DNA of 64,000 nt from Acidobacteriota bacterium (GCA_013289715.1 JABCZJ010000012.1:62001-126000), one strand, 5' to 3'; positions 1 to 8,940 are shown, counted from the first letter of the stretch. Translations and numbers: made by a program. Notes: a model not told the origin generated them from the sequence alone.

Positions 1-489
1 ACAATCGTTCGGCGGTATCGAGAGGCATGGTGGCGGGCGACTGCCTCTCAAAGTCTAACAAGCCCCACACGCCACGCAACCGCCTGTCCTCTTCTGGTTA
101 TCGCCCCACACGTACGCTATAGCGACGGCCAGCGTCGTGTCCCCGGCGAATCAGGCTCCCAGTGAAAGTCACCACAGACGAACACTGGTCCAGTCAAGAG
201 CCAACATAAAACGTAAGACGAAGCGCACCACTGTTGGCTTCCTGGATCAAGGTTTTCTCCTCGCCCACCTCACTTTGTGTCTCTGTGCCGCTGTGGCACA
301 TCCTCCGCCGTCGCTTTTCTCGGCACCCTCTGCGTTAAATCTTTGCTCTTCGCTCGCGTTCCTCAATGCCTTTATCAGTGTTCATCCGCGTTCATCGGTG
401 GTGCCTTTGACCTTCCTCATCCGCAGCGCGATCCACCCACCCCGCGAAGTTATCCACAACCGAGTACCATAGCCAACTGTTGACACCAG
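1..489. other. Intergenic region, no credible gene
   Basis: I see no convincing gene here; the open frames are short, Pro/Ser-rich and lack a ribosome site. Around 270-400 the text has the tandem, spacer-like character of phrases such as TTCATCCGCGTTCATCGG that recur between genes in several environmental phyla, so it may hold a dispersed repeat. A perfect DnaA-box match (TTATCCACA) lies at 450-458, but it is alone. The leader of the MerR-TPR gene must lie in the right-hand part. Confidence 0.5.
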
Positions 490-1440
490 GTGCATAATCT
501 TTCGCAGCAAGCACCACAGGGTAAGCGGGGGACGGGCGGATTGGCGCAGCGATATACGCGAATTGAAGTGGGGCGCATCCTGGGTCTTGAGCCGAACCGT
601 CTTCGCTACTGGGAACGCTTGCGCTTAGTGCGTCCCGAAGCCCGCTGGGGCGAGCGATTCTACACCTTCGGCGACCTTGTAGCCGTCCGATCCATCCAAC
701 GCATCACCCAAAGTCACGTTCCCGCCAATCGTGTACGCCGCGCCGTTGCGCTGATGGAAAAGCAATTTGGCGCCGCGCCCGTCCCGATCCAGGAACTCCG
801 CCTCGTCGAATTCGGCCGCGAAGTTCACGTAGTTCCTCCGGGCTCGGAACGTCCCTTCAATCCATTTCTGCGCCAGTGGGCATTCCCGTTTGACTTGGCC
901 CGTCAGCCGGCAAGACTGCGCGCCATGGTCGGCCCCACGCCCGAAGATTTCTTCCAATCCGCTCTCGATTGCGAGACTCGCGCCGAGACCCTGCCTCAGG
1001 CGATCGAAAATTATCAGCGCGTCGTAGACCTCGCGCCCAATTGGATCGAGGCCCACATCAATCTCGGCGTCGCGTACTACCAGCTCGGCCAGCTCACCGA
1101 CGCGCGCAATTGTTTCCTCGCCGCCGTGCACATCGATCCGCTCAACGGCATCTCGCGCTACAACCTCGGCTGCACTCTCGAAGAACTCGGCGAACTAGAC
1201 CAAGCCGTGGACCATTTGCGCCGCGCCGCTCGCGCCATGCCCACCCACGCCGACGTCCATTTCAACCTCGCGCTAGCCTACGAAAAGCGCGGCGAACGCA
1301 AAGCCGCTCACGAACAATGGGCGCTCTACTTGCGCTATGCGCCGACAGGCCCCTGGGCCGATCAAGCCCGCGAGCGTCTGCACCAATCCTCCGCCAAGCG
1401 CAAACGCAACGCCCCAATTCCCTTCCGCCGGCCCAGCTGA
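490..1440 (+). CDS. MerR-type HTH / TPR-repeat regulator
   Basis: A 316-residue cytoplasmic protein. Residues about 20-95 form a MerR-like winged helix (YTRIEVGRILGLE, then NRLRYWERLRLV), which normally binds DNA. Residues about 150-305 are tetratricopeptide repeats (LGVAYYQLGQLTDA, LGCTLEELGELDQA, LALAYEKRGERKAA), a protein-interaction scaffold replacing the effector domain of classical MerR proteins. Such fusions occur in acidobacterial genomes, but I know of no defined target. The start is a GTG at 490 with only a weak upstream ribosome site, so a slightly later start is possible. The stop codon lies inside a perfect 12-bp inverted repeat (1432-1498). It is monocistronic: the next gene is convergent. 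Domain calls are firm; the regulon is unknown. Confidence 0.85.
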   Translation: MHNLSQQAPQGKRGTGGLAQRYTRIEVGRILGLEPNRLRYWERLRLVRPEARWGERFYTFGDLVAVRSIQRITQSHVPANRVRRAVALMEKQFGAAPVPIQELRLVEFGREVHVVPPGSERPFNPFLRQWAFPFDLARQPARLRAMVGPTPEDFFQSALDCETRAETLPQAIENYQRVVDLAPNWIEAHINLGVAYYQLGQLTDARNCFLAAVHIDPLNGISRYNLGCTLEELGELDQAVDHLRRAARAMPTHADVHFNLALAYEKRGERKAAHEQWALYLRYAPTGPWADQARERLHQSSAKRKRNAPIPFRRPS

Positions 1441-1498
1441 AGCGGAAACGTGCGCGCAGTCTCAGATTTTGACTTTGTAGCGGCGAGCTTCAGCTGGG
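1432..1498 (+). terminator. Long-loop inverted repeat spanning the MerR-TPR stop codon
   Basis: The arms CCCAGCTGAAGC (1432-1443) and GCTTCAGCTGGG (1487-1498) are perfectly complementary over 12 bp. The left arm contains the last codons and TGA stop of the upstream gene. The loop is 43 nt and holds the TTTTGACTTTGTAGCGG repeat motif. A T-rich stretch follows 10-25 nt later. It may act in termination or mRNA 3'-end protection; the loop is longer than in classic intrinsic terminators. Confidence 0.45.
1467..1485 (+). repeat. Dispersed motif TTTTGACTTTGTAGCGGCG, copy 1
   Basis: The same motif recurs at 47229-47247 and 52614-52632 with at most a few differences. Each copy lies on the + strand shortly after the stop codon of a + strand gene and next to a hairpin. 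This copy starts 27 nt after the MerR-TPR stop. Confidence 0.6.
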
Positions 1499-1789
1499 AG
1501 CCTTTGACTTGGATCTTCTTTTCTATCGCTGATCCGCGTAAGTATTTCTACGAATACCCAACGATCGTCAAATCTGTTAGCGTGAGTCGGGGCACTGCTC
1601 AAGCCCCAAAAAGGACGCAAGATGTGGAGTGCGGCGCAACTTCACGCCTTCACCCTCCCGCTCCCGCTGCCGACCTCAAATCAATCGCTCGTTTTTGTCG
1701 TGTTTTTTGCGATTACGCCGGCTCCAAACCGGCCCCGCCTGCACGCCAGTGGAGTCATCGGGTGCGCCGCCTCTCCGTTCCCCCCAAAA

Positions 1790-1885
1790 AAGATCGCGGG
1801 TCATCCCGAACGGACTCCCGCGCTTTTTCTTTCCCGCCGCAGTTCGGCGGGCGCGGGACGTAGCGAGGGATCTGCTTTTTGCCGA
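1790..1885. repeat. Nested intergenic hairpin, likely dispersed repeat
   Basis: CCCGCCG (1833-1839) pairs with CGGCGGG (1845-1851) around a 5-nt loop, and outside it TCCCGCG (1816-1822) pairs with CGCGGGA (1852-1858). The flanks GTCATCCCGAACGGA and GCGAGGGATCTGC resemble an intergenic repeat phrase common in acidobacterial and other genomes (GTCATCC...GCGAGGGATCTGC). It sits between convergent genes and could help end transcription from either side. The rest of 1441-1970 holds no gene I can support. Confidence 0.5.
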
Positions 1886-1970
1886 ACAGCCTGGTGTCTT
1901 GGGGGACCGCAGCTTTGGACTCGATCTGAAAACGCGAGAATCGTTGGCAGCGGCGCCGACTCGACGTTCC

Positions 1971-4900
1971 TCAGAACGAAAACCCCGCCTGCAAATAAAC
2001 CTGCCGATTCGCCGCGCCCGAGGAAAATGGTCCGCCGGCCAGTTGGTTGGAAACTCCGAAAAACGCTGCGTTGAACGACGCGCTACCGCCCGCAACCGGC
2101 GGCGGATTCAAAACCGCGCTCGGATTCAACAAATTCACGTCGTTGAACAGGTTGCGTGCATTAATGCTCAGCGTGATGCTGTAACGCTTCGTCGAGGTGT
2201 TGCCGCCCAATGCTCCCGGCCCGCCGCCTCCGAACGGATTCGCGCCGCCTCCGCGCCCGCCACCTCCGCGTCCCCCACCTCCGCCGCCACCCCCTCCGCC
2301 CCCGCTTCCTCCGCCCTTGTTCTCCGGCCCAAAATTAAACGTCTTCGCCAGGCGCAGGTTCAGCGTGAAATGGTTCGGCCCTGTAAACGCGTTCACCGGA
2401 ATCGGCACTGCATTCGCGCCCGGCAACGTATTGAAAGTGCCGAACCCCGGAACCGTTACGATGGCGCCACCAGCCGGAGCGGTCGAAAACGATGGCCGCT
2501 GATTCAATTGCGAGCTGCCAACCAAATCCTGGCTCAAGGTCACGTTGTAAGGCGAGCCGGAACTGGCAATCATGAATGGGCTGAGGCGCAATCCCCATGG
2601 CAGCCCTATGGATCCGCCCAGAAAAAATCGGTTCCGTGTATCAAAAGACGCCCGGCCGTAATCCTGCATGATATTCGCAGGGTTCGAAGGAAAACTGTTC
2701 GCGCCCGAGGTGTCGCTGTTCGCATAATTCAGCACGTAGTAAGCAAACAGCGTAACCTTCTGCCCCGCCTGCACCCGGCTTTGCACGAACAGCTGATTCT
2801 GCCGGAAGATCGCCCCCGATTCGTATTGATAGATATTCTCGAACGGTACCAAACGTGTGGCGGCAGCCGGATTCAGATAATAAGGATAGTTAGCCGAAGG
2901 ATTGTTCGGCGCGTTGATGTTGTTCGTGAGCAATTGGTCGTTGCCCACGGAGTTCAGGTACGAAATGCTCAGGTTCGCAACCTTCGTCAGTTGCCGTTCC
3001 ACACTGACCGCGGTTTGCGCCACGTAAGGCGCGTGCAAATTCGGATTCGGCTTATACGAAGTGAACAATTCCGTCGGACCCGGCGTCAGCAACGGCGGCG
3101 CGCCAGGATTCGAATTGAAGAAGTTCGGGCTGGGTACCACATATTCCGCCAGGTTCGTGCCGCTCAAGCGGTCCTCTTCCAACACATAGGGCAAAGTAAA
3201 GCGATCGTAGAAAACTCCGAATCCGGCTCGCAGAATCGTTTTGGGCGCGGTCTTTCCCCCGCCGCCAATTCCCCAGGCAAATCCCAACCGCGGCGCCCAG
3301 TCCGCGTGATTGCTGATGTTGTTCTGCGATTCAAAGCGCAGCCCGTAACTCAGCGTAATGTTCGGCCGAATGCGCCAATCGTCTTCGACGTACAAGCCCA
3401 CGTCCACCTGCGATACGTGCACGAACGGATTGGCAGAGAGCGTGGTGTTTGCCGGGTTCGCGGTCACAGTGAATTGGTTCGCCGAAGGCGTGCCTTGCAA
3501 CGTGGCAATGTACGCAGCGACCGAAGGAAAAACGTACGTCCCGTTGAATCCGCCGGTCGAGCTGTTGCCATCGGTCGCGCCGCGCAGCCGTGCGCCAAAC
3601 TTCAAAAAATGCTTGGTGTACTGGACCGAAGTATAATTCTGAAATTCGTATTGGTTGGTGTTGTCGTTGATGAGCCCGCCGCTGTACCCGCCTCCGGTGA
3701 ATGCCAGTGGAACTACCACGGTGGGCGCGTTGCTCTGCGGGGTCTGCGTGCTTTCGTCGCGCAAATATTGAAAGCGCGTTTCGTTCACCACTTTCGTGCC
3801 AAAAATCTGCGTGTCGCCCACCTGCAGCGTCTGCTCGGTGCTCAGCGAATTGTAGCCCTGCGACGGCAAGGCAAAGCCGCTGACGCCTTCATTGGTTTCG
3901 CTATCCCGGTAATATTGATAGCGTACTGTGAGCGTGTTGTTTTTCGTCACCGCGTAATCCAGGCGCGGCCCGAGGTTGTAGCGCGTTCTGGGATTGGGCA
4001 CCGCCGCACTGAACGGGGTCACCGCGAACGTCGTCGGATTCACCACCTGCGCATTCACGATGCCCAGGTCGTGAATGTCGCGAATATCCTCCGTGAAAAA
4101 AAATGAAGCCTTCTTGCTCAGCGGCCCGCCGATATTTCCGCTGTATTGCACCGAGTAATAGCCGGGATACGGCGTGCCCGATGCCTCGCTCGAATTGAAA
4201 AACGGGTTGCGCGTGTTGAGCGCCGAATCGTTCCCGTTCACCGAAAAACCGCCGTGCCATTTGTCCGTGCCGGGTTTGGTGAAAATCTCGATGCGGCCGT
4301 AGCCCACTTTGTCATACTGCGCCGAAAACGGATTCTGATTGATGCGGATTTCGCGAATCGCGGATTTCGGCGGCAGCTGCCCCGCTGTGAAACCATCAAT
4401 GTAGAATTGCCCGCCGTTCGGTCCCGCGGAAGGTCCGGCCAGCGCGGTCAGGTCCGTCTGCAACTCATCGGGATCGTCCGGCAACGCATCCAGCGCCGCG
4501 CCGTTGATCACAATCGCGCCAGCATTGTTTGTCGGGCTGACGTCCACCGCGCCCGACTCGCCGGTCACCGTCACCTGCTGCTGCTCCGCTTCGATCGTAA
4601 GCGACACATTGAGCTGTTGAATCTGGCCGGCAGCCACCTGCACCGCGTCGTTCTTATAAAGCGCGAAGCCTTTCGCGATTACTTCCACCGTGTATTTTCC
4701 GGGCGCCGCGTTTTTCAGTTCGAAGACTCCATCGCGATTCGTAGTCGCAGCCAGGCTGGTTCCGTCAGCCGCAGTCACAATGATGGAGGCGCCGACCACG
4801 GCCGCCGCCGATGGGTCCGTCACTTGTCCGCGAATTGTTCCGGTGCCAACCTGTGCGGAGGTCGGCGCTGCAGGCTGTGCTGTGGTCTGTGCAAACGTGG

Positions 4901-4973
4901 CGCTGGAGCAGCAAAGGATCAGAACGATGATCGGTGCAATCAGCGATGAGGATAAAAAGACCCGGGCTTTCAT
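1971..4973 (-). CDS. TonB-dependent outer-membrane receptor (Oar-like)
   Basis: A 1000-residue protein with an N-terminal signal peptide ending near SATFAQT. A carboxypeptidase-regulatory-like beta-sandwich follows at about 45-130 (GTIRGQVTDPSAAAVVGA, APGKYTVEV), then a plug region at about 150-250 (FYIDGFTAG, RIEIFTKPGTDKWHG) and a long beta-barrel ending in an aromatic strand (YLQAGFSF). This architecture is typical of acidobacterial Oar-type receptors that import large substrates through the outer membrane. Unusually, residues about 885-925 are almost pure glycine with a few arginines, late in the barrel, possibly an extracellular loop. I see no clear TonB box. The DUF5666 gene lies just upstream on the same strand (46-nt gap), so the two are probably co-transcribed. 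The substrate is unknown. Confidence 0.88.
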   Translation of the reverse strand: MKARVFLSSSLIAPIIVLILCCSSATFAQTTAQPAAPTSAQVGTGTIRGQVTDPSAAAVVGASIIVTAADGTSLAATTNRDGVFELKNAAPGKYTVEVIAKGFALYKNDAVQVAAGQIQQLNVSLTIEAEQQQVTVTGESGAVDVSPTNNAGAIVINGAALDALPDDPDELQTDLTALAGPSAGPNGGQFYIDGFTAGQLPPKSAIREIRINQNPFSAQYDKVGYGRIEIFTKPGTDKWHGGFSVNGNDSALNTRNPFFNSSEASGTPYPGYYSVQYSGNIGGPLSKKASFFFTEDIRDIHDLGIVNAQVVNPTTFAVTPFSAAVPNPRTRYNLGPRLDYAVTKNNTLTVRYQYYRDSETNEGVSGFALPSQGYNSLSTEQTLQVGDTQIFGTKVVNETRFQYLRDESTQTPQSNAPTVVVPLAFTGGGYSGGLINDNTNQYEFQNYTSVQYTKHFLKFGARLRGATDGNSSTGGFNGTYVFPSVAAYIATLQGTPSANQFTVTANPANTTLSANPFVHVSQVDVGLYVEDDWRIRPNITLSYGLRFESQNNISNHADWAPRLGFAWGIGGGGKTAPKTILRAGFGVFYDRFTLPYVLEEDRLSGTNLAEYVVPSPNFFNSNPGAPPLLTPGPTELFTSYKPNPNLHAPYVAQTAVSVERQLTKVANLSISYLNSVGNDQLLTNNINAPNNPSANYPYYLNPAAATRLVPFENIYQYESGAIFRQNQLFVQSRVQAGQKVTLFAYYVLNYANSDTSGANSFPSNPANIMQDYGRASFDTRNRFFLGGSIGLPWGLRLSPFMIASSGSPYNVTLSQDLVGSSQLNQRPSFSTAPAGGAIVTVPGFGTFNTLPGANAVPIPVNAFTGPNHFTLNLRLAKTFNFGPENKGGGSGGGGGGGGGGGRGGGGRGGGANPFGGGGPGALGGNTSTKRYSITLSINARNLFNDVNLLNPSAVLNPPPVAGGSASFNAAFFGVSNQLAGGPFSSGAANRQVYLQAGFSF

Positions 4974-5019
4974 TCCGTCTCCTGCAAGACTAAGAATCGG
5001 TGAGTTGATTATGATTTAT

Positions 5020-6426
5020 TTATTGATTGCCGCCCGAGGCGTCGCCCGTCATTCCGCCACCGCCCAGGCTCCACGGCGAGAGGGTCATCGCTTGCGCTGC
5101 GTTGCCGGCAGGCGCTGCGGCCAGTATCGCTTCCACGCCTCCCAGCATCGTGATGGCAGTGACGCCGCCAGAATCGGTGCCCTGCGTGGACACCACCATC
5201 ACGGCATCACCCTTCTGAAAATCGGCTATCGTGCTGGCCGGCAAACGATTCACAATTTGCTGGAAGTCGCCGCGCCCCCCGCCCGATCCTCCGCTGCCCG
5301 CCGCGCCATTTCCCGCGGCACCGGCGCCGCCGGAGCGCTGTCCGCCAGTCGAAGTTCCACCATTCGAAGACCCGCCACCGGCAGCGCCCGCGCCACTCTG
5401 TCCAGATGCGCCGCCTGCACCTGCGGACCCACCGCCCGGCGCGCCCGCTGCCGCTGCTGCTCCCGCGCCCTTCAACCGGAACGCAATCATCTGCGCCATC
5501 TGCGCGGGAATTTTCCGCAGCTGCGATTGCGCCGTGATTTTTACAACCACGGGCTTCTTGCTGATCAAGTCCGTCAAACTAATCGTCTGCGCGCTCGCAT
5601 CGATCGCAGTAATAATTCCAGCGAGGTTGCGGAAAGTTCCGGAAACTATTTCCTCCGCCGCAAATTCAGATCCATCCGCGCTCTTCGTACCTCGCGCGCG
5701 AACTTGATCTCCCGGCTTGATCTGATCCAGCGGAGCGGACTTCGCGTCATCGAATTGCACCGAATCCGGCGCATAGCGGCGCAACACGGTGCCCTTCGTA
5801 GTGTGAATGGCGACAGTTTTCGCCGTAGTCCCAGCTCCGGTAGAAATTGTGATCGTGCCCGTGGCCGGATCCACAGCGCTCACCAATCCGCCGATGCCGC
5901 GCTTTTGCCAGTCGTCGCGGTCTTGCACCTTCTTCGCGTCCAGGTCCGTGCGCTTCATCGCAATGACGCCGACGGCTATCATCGTCTTCGCGTCATCCGA
6001 CGCTCTTCCGCGCACGAGGATTCGATCGCCCACCTGCAAATCCGTCAAAGCGATCGGCGTGGCCGCCTTCAGATCCTTTTCTCCCGGCGCCACCTGCACG
6101 ATTTTTGCGTTGCTCGCCACCGTCACGTTCACATCCGCCCCGCCGTCCACGGTGAGAACCAGCGCATTGCCGCTAATGGATTTCACCGCGCCAACTTTCT
6201 GCGTGAGAGGTGTCTGCGTCTGGCCGGAGGTCTGACTCGATGTCTGCTGCGTCGGAGACTGCGGCGACGGAATCGGCTGCGCGTCCGTCGGCTGAGCTGC
6301 CGCGCGTTCGACGGGCGATCCCGCGTGCACACTGGCAATGCACGGAACAACCGCGAGCGCCGCACCCGCCAGCAATAGCAACGCGGTTCGCGCGGCTCTC
6401 ACCAAACCTATATTGGTCGAACTCAT
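5020..6426 (-). CDS. Exported DUF5666-repeat protein with Gly/Ala/Ser-rich region
   Basis: A protein of about 468 residues. I chose the ATG at 6426 (MSSTNIGLV), because it has a G-rich ribosome site and is followed by a hydrophobic signal segment (ALLLLAGAALAVV); the longer frame starting at 6495 adds an Arg/Leu tail of no evident value. Three or so small beta-barrel repeats of the DUF5666 kind follow (VGAVKSISGNALVLTVDGG, VSAVDPATGTITIS, IITAIDASAQTISL). They are separated by motifs such as LQVGDRILVRGRA and IKPGDQVRARG. A long Gly/Ala/Ser/Gln low-complexity region at about 320-390 follows. These proteins are common in acidobacteria and their function is not established. It precedes the TonB receptor on the same strand. 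A LacI-like palindrome lies about 135 nt upstream (6560-6573). Confidence 0.75.
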   Translation of the reverse strand: MSSTNIGLVRAARTALLLLAGAALAVVPCIASVHAGSPVERAAAQPTDAQPIPSPQSPTQQTSSQTSGQTQTPLTQKVGAVKSISGNALVLTVDGGADVNVTVASNAKIVQVAPGEKDLKAATPIALTDLQVGDRILVRGRASDDAKTMIAVGVIAMKRTDLDAKKVQDRDDWQKRGIGGLVSAVDPATGTITISTGAGTTAKTVAIHTTKGTVLRRYAPDSVQFDDAKSAPLDQIKPGDQVRARGTKSADGSEFAAEEIVSGTFRNLAGIITAIDASAQTISLTDLISKKPVVVKITAQSQLRKIPAQMAQMIAFRLKGAGAAAAAGAPGGGSAGAGGASGQSGAGAAGGGSSNGGTSTGGQRSGGAGAAGNGAAGSGGSGGGRGDFQQIVNRLPASTIADFQKGDAVMVVSTQGTDSGGVTAITMLGGVEAILAAAPAGNAAQAMTLSPWSLGGGGMTGDASGGNQ

Positions 6427-6559
6427 CAATCGTTCCCCCGAATACAGCCCCGCCCGTTTCGCATCAACCCGCAACAGCAGCAACGCGCGTGCCAATCCTA
6501 CTCATTGTATACGCACACCAACCCGCGACATTCCTCGCAATTTAGACGTACCGTCCCCC

Positions 6560-6573
6560 AGAAAACGTTTCCT
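6560..6573. promoter_or_regulatory. LacI-type palindrome, weaker relative of the island operator
   Basis: AGAAAACGTTTCCT resembles the operator found four times in the catabolic island (AGTAAACGTTTCCC at 50810-50823) with one change in the left half. It lies upstream of the DUF5666/TonB-receptor pair. Whether the same LacI protein binds here is inference. Confidence 0.35.
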
Positions 6574-6654
6574 GTTTCTTCCAAAATAATCCTGTCGGAA
6601 ACCCCTTCCCCAATTGTTACAGCAGAGTGAAAATCCACGAACAGACGGATGCCG

Positions 6655-6682
6655 TTGCAGCGCCCCTCAGATGGTGTAAACT
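6655..6682 (+). promoter_or_regulatory. Promoter of the ancestral tRNA-His (now drives a half gene)
   Basis: TTGCAG (6655-6660), a 16-nt spacer and TAAACT (6677-6682) lie 15 nt before the truncated tRNA-His copy. The intact tRNA-His copy at 8941 has the same arrangement, with TTGCAA, 16 nt and TAAACT. Confidence 0.6.
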
Positions 6683-6697
6683 ATGAAATCATACGGC

Positions 6698-6736
6698 GGT
6701 GAGCGTAGCTCAGCTGGTAGAGCATCGGTCTGTGGC
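6698..6736 (+). repeat. Truncated tRNA-His 5' half (attachment-site copy)
   Basis: These 39 nt are identical to 8941-8979, the 5' half of the intact tRNA-His. They run from the extra 5' G of tRNA-His through the anticodon loop (CTGTGGC) and stop there; the sequence then departs from the tRNA. This is the left direct repeat of an integration event inside the anticodon loop. Confidence 0.85.
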
Positions 6737-7124
6737 TTCGCTGCGTTCCGCGATCCTGATGATTCCTCGACACTTTCAGCGCACAAATCACGCATTTATC
6801 ACTCGAGAACCCATTTCAAAATAGCCCTATTTTGGAATAACTTGACTGTCTCAGTGAGACACCCAAGCTGTTTTCCGCGCCTCCTTCGAGACAAGTTAAA
6901 TGTTTACGTTTGATACTCTCTTCAGTGGGCCAAGAGACTTGCCGATCTCTGGTTCGCCATACAATCAAAGTATGCGAGGCGGTGTTGCAACAAATTTCGA
7001 TGAGAGAGTTTTTTTTCCGAGTTGTCGAGGATCCGTGAGGGACCTGATTTGTTTCTCCCGAGAGGCCCGATGAGTTGCAGGGCGGTTCAATTTCGACGGG
7101 GAATCGTTCAGCGGTGAACGTCGG

Positions 7125-8006
7125 TTAAAGCGTGTCGCATTCGTTTTCTCCTTTCGTCTCGGAATCGGTTTCGGCTACGGCCTTCCCAAGAATGTAGTCG
7201 GCGGCTTTCTGCGCCTGTGATGCGGCGGAAACAATCAAGCGGGAATCCGATTTGAGTTTGTTGATCCAGGTCTGCAGGTAGGCCGCGGAGTTTACGAGCG
7301 TCCGGGATTCGATGCCGGCAGCACCGCAGAGCATCGCTGCACCCATCTCGGCAATCAGTTCCTCTTTCGAGTAATCCTCACTGCCGAAGGGGTTGTGATT
7401 CATGATCCCTTCGCGGCCCACCCGAAAAGGATGTCCAGTCGAGTGGGCTATTTCGTGGAAGAGAGTCGAGTAATACTCCTCGACAGCATGGAATGCGGAG
7501 CTGGCCGGCATGCCGACTGTGTCGGTCGAAGGCCAGTAGCAAGGCCGTGCATCCTGCGCGAATTCCGGAGGATTCGGCATGCCTTTGACAATACTTTCGC
7601 ATTGTTCCAGAGGATTGATCACGCGGACTGAATCGGTGGACTTGATCCCGTCGCACTGCTCCAGGTTGAAGACGATATAGTAGCGCAGCAGAATCGCCTT
7701 GTGACTTTCTGTTTCCTCTTTCTCCTGGTTCTCCCGCCGGTATTCGCCAAACTTCCAGAAAACCACCTTGCACCCGTGTTGCCCTTCCCTCACAGTTCCG
7801 CCCAGCGCTTGCGCTTGACGATAGGTAATCCAGTGCCGGGAGCCGTAACCCTGCGAGGCGAGAAGGAAAATGTTGATTCCTCGATATTCCTTCTTGCTAA
7901 CGAGGTTTGCGGGCGTCTCGGTGCGCCAAGGTTTGCGCCAGGGCGCCACACCTGATTCAAGTTGCTTGATGATGGATTCGGTGACGATTTCATATGCAGT
8001 CGACAT
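7125..8006 (-). CDS. ArdC-like antirestriction / zincin metallopeptidase
   Basis: A 293-residue protein with the two-part layout of plasmid and phage ArdC proteins. The N-terminal DNA-binding domain (about 1-125) carries APWRKPWR, YRGINIFLL and WITYRQAQALGG. The C-terminal zinc metallopeptidase domain has HEIAHSTGH at about 184-192 and a downstream acidic segment EELIAEMGAAML for the third zinc ligand. In the family this protein protects incoming single-stranded DNA from host restriction. The domains look complete and the catalytic motif is intact. It lies inside the tRNA-His element, next to the integrase remnant, and points away from it. It is probably cargo kept after the element decayed. 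Confidence 0.85.
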   Translation of the reverse strand: MSTAYEIVTESIIKQLESGVAPWRKPWRTETPANLVSKKEYRGINIFLLASQGYGSRHWITYRQAQALGGTVREGQHGCKVVFWKFGEYRRENQEKEETESHKAILLRYYIVFNLEQCDGIKSTDSVRVINPLEQCESIVKGMPNPPEFAQDARPCYWPSTDTVGMPASSAFHAVEEYYSTLFHEIAHSTGHPFRVGREGIMNHNPFGSEDYSKEELIAEMGAAMLCGAAGIESRTLVNSAAYLQTWINKLKSDSRLIVSAASQAQKAADYILGKAVAETDSETKGENECDTL

Positions 8007-8228
8007 TTGGGTGTTGCCCCTTTTCGTGTGGATTTGGTTCGGTCGAACGGTTCTGACAATCGGGCTGAATTGAGGGAATAACTCTAGCGGATTGCTTTTA
8101 GTACACGGGGAGATCAGTTCGCAGTGGTCAGAGACGCGACCGATTTGGAAAGTTATCTGGCTTCATAACTTGGAGACATTTGGAGGAGCGGACTGCGGAA
8201 TTACAGCGACGTGACAATCCGGAACGCA

Positions 8229-8470
8229 CTAAGCTTTTAATTTCTTGACCTCCTCGGGATCGTAAATCTTGTGCTCTTCCACCGGCTTCTCAGTCGCGCT
8301 CTGCCAGTACGGGAACCCGCCGCGATATTCATCAGCGCGCCATTTCACGGTGTTCGCGGAATGGCGGATTGCTTCCTGTTCGTTCTCCCACGGTGTTCGC
8401 TGCGCCTTTTCAGCCGCTCGCTTCGCTTCACGCTTGCGAATAGCGGCTAGTGCGTCGGAGTCGAGCGCCG
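8229..8470 (-). pseudogene. Possible 3' fragment of an unknown element gene
   Basis: The open frame reads as a charged, helical C-terminus (IRKREAKRAAEKAQ, WENEQEAIRHSANTV, YDPEEVKKLKA). It has no start codon of its own before it runs antisense into the integrase remnant. It may be the tail of a gene cut by the recombination that also truncated the integrase. I do not recognise a family. Confidence 0.28.
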
Positions 8471-8915
8471 GCACCTTTGCGATATTCGGAATGGGCAAGC
8501 CGAAGAATGCGCAATACAAACACCCAAGACACGCAATGCCGTTCGTAGAATTGGCATTGCTGCCGTGCTCGTTGGGATTCTGAGGGAGCAAATAGGCCAG
8601 AAAAAAGTCGGGTACGTTTTTCAAGCTAGGAACCTCAACCCGCTGCCTGAAGGCAACGTCTTTAAGCGGCACCTTCACCCGATGCTGAAAAAGCTGGGGA
8701 TTGCGAAATGCGGTCTCCACGCCTTCAAACACGGACGGGTTTCATCCTTGGTGGAAAACAACGTCCCACTTCCGATGATTCGTTTGTGCATAGGGCATGG
8801 CAGCGACCGAATGGTCCAACGATATACGCACGCCAGACCTGAATTCCACGCGAATGAAATCACCAAATTGCCTTCGATTGCAAACATGGCAAGCGATTGC
8901 AAACAGGCGGCGTAG
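8451..8915 (+). pseudogene. Tyrosine recombinase (integrase), C-terminal remnant
   Basis: The frame is open from 8451, after a TAG at 8448, to the stop at 8913-8915, but the first GTG is at 8565, inside the catalytic domain. Recognisable parts are QTPKTRNAVRR, ILREQIG, LHPMLKKLGI, the catalytic box HAFKHGR, then GHGSDRMVQRYTH with the nucleophilic tyrosine. The N-terminal core-binding domain and the first catalytic arginine are missing, and the second arginine of the HxxR box is lysine. The protein should therefore be inactive. It ends 25 nt before the tRNA-His it presumably used as attachment site. Confidence 0.8.
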
Positions 8916-8924
8916 TGCTAAACT
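8897..8924 (+). promoter_or_regulatory. Element-borne promoter of tRNA-His
   Basis: TTGCAA (8897-8902), 16 nt, TAAACT (8919-8924), 16 nt before the tRNA. It overlaps the last codons of the integrase remnant and mimics the ancestral promoter at 6655-6682. The element thus brought a replacement promoter with the replacement 5' half. Confidence 0.6.
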
Positions 8925-8940
8925 GTCTGTAATCTAGTGT

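Noticed and set aside
450..458. Perfect DnaA box TTATCCACA
   Set aside because: It is a single box without a cluster, AT-rich unwinding region, dnaA or dnaN, so it is not an origin.
1629..4106. Open frame of 825 codons on the + strand
   Set aside because: It is fully antisense to the TonB receptor, is Arg/Pro-rich without domains or a ribosome site, and reflects codon bias on the opposite strand.
4146..4949. 267-codon + strand frame
   Set aside because: It is antisense to the receptor N-terminus and Arg/Val-rich without a fold.
8269..8583. 104-codon + strand frame before the integrase remnant
   Set aside because: It has Cys/Ser-rich shadow-like composition; the integrase frame itself lies in a different + frame through this stretch.
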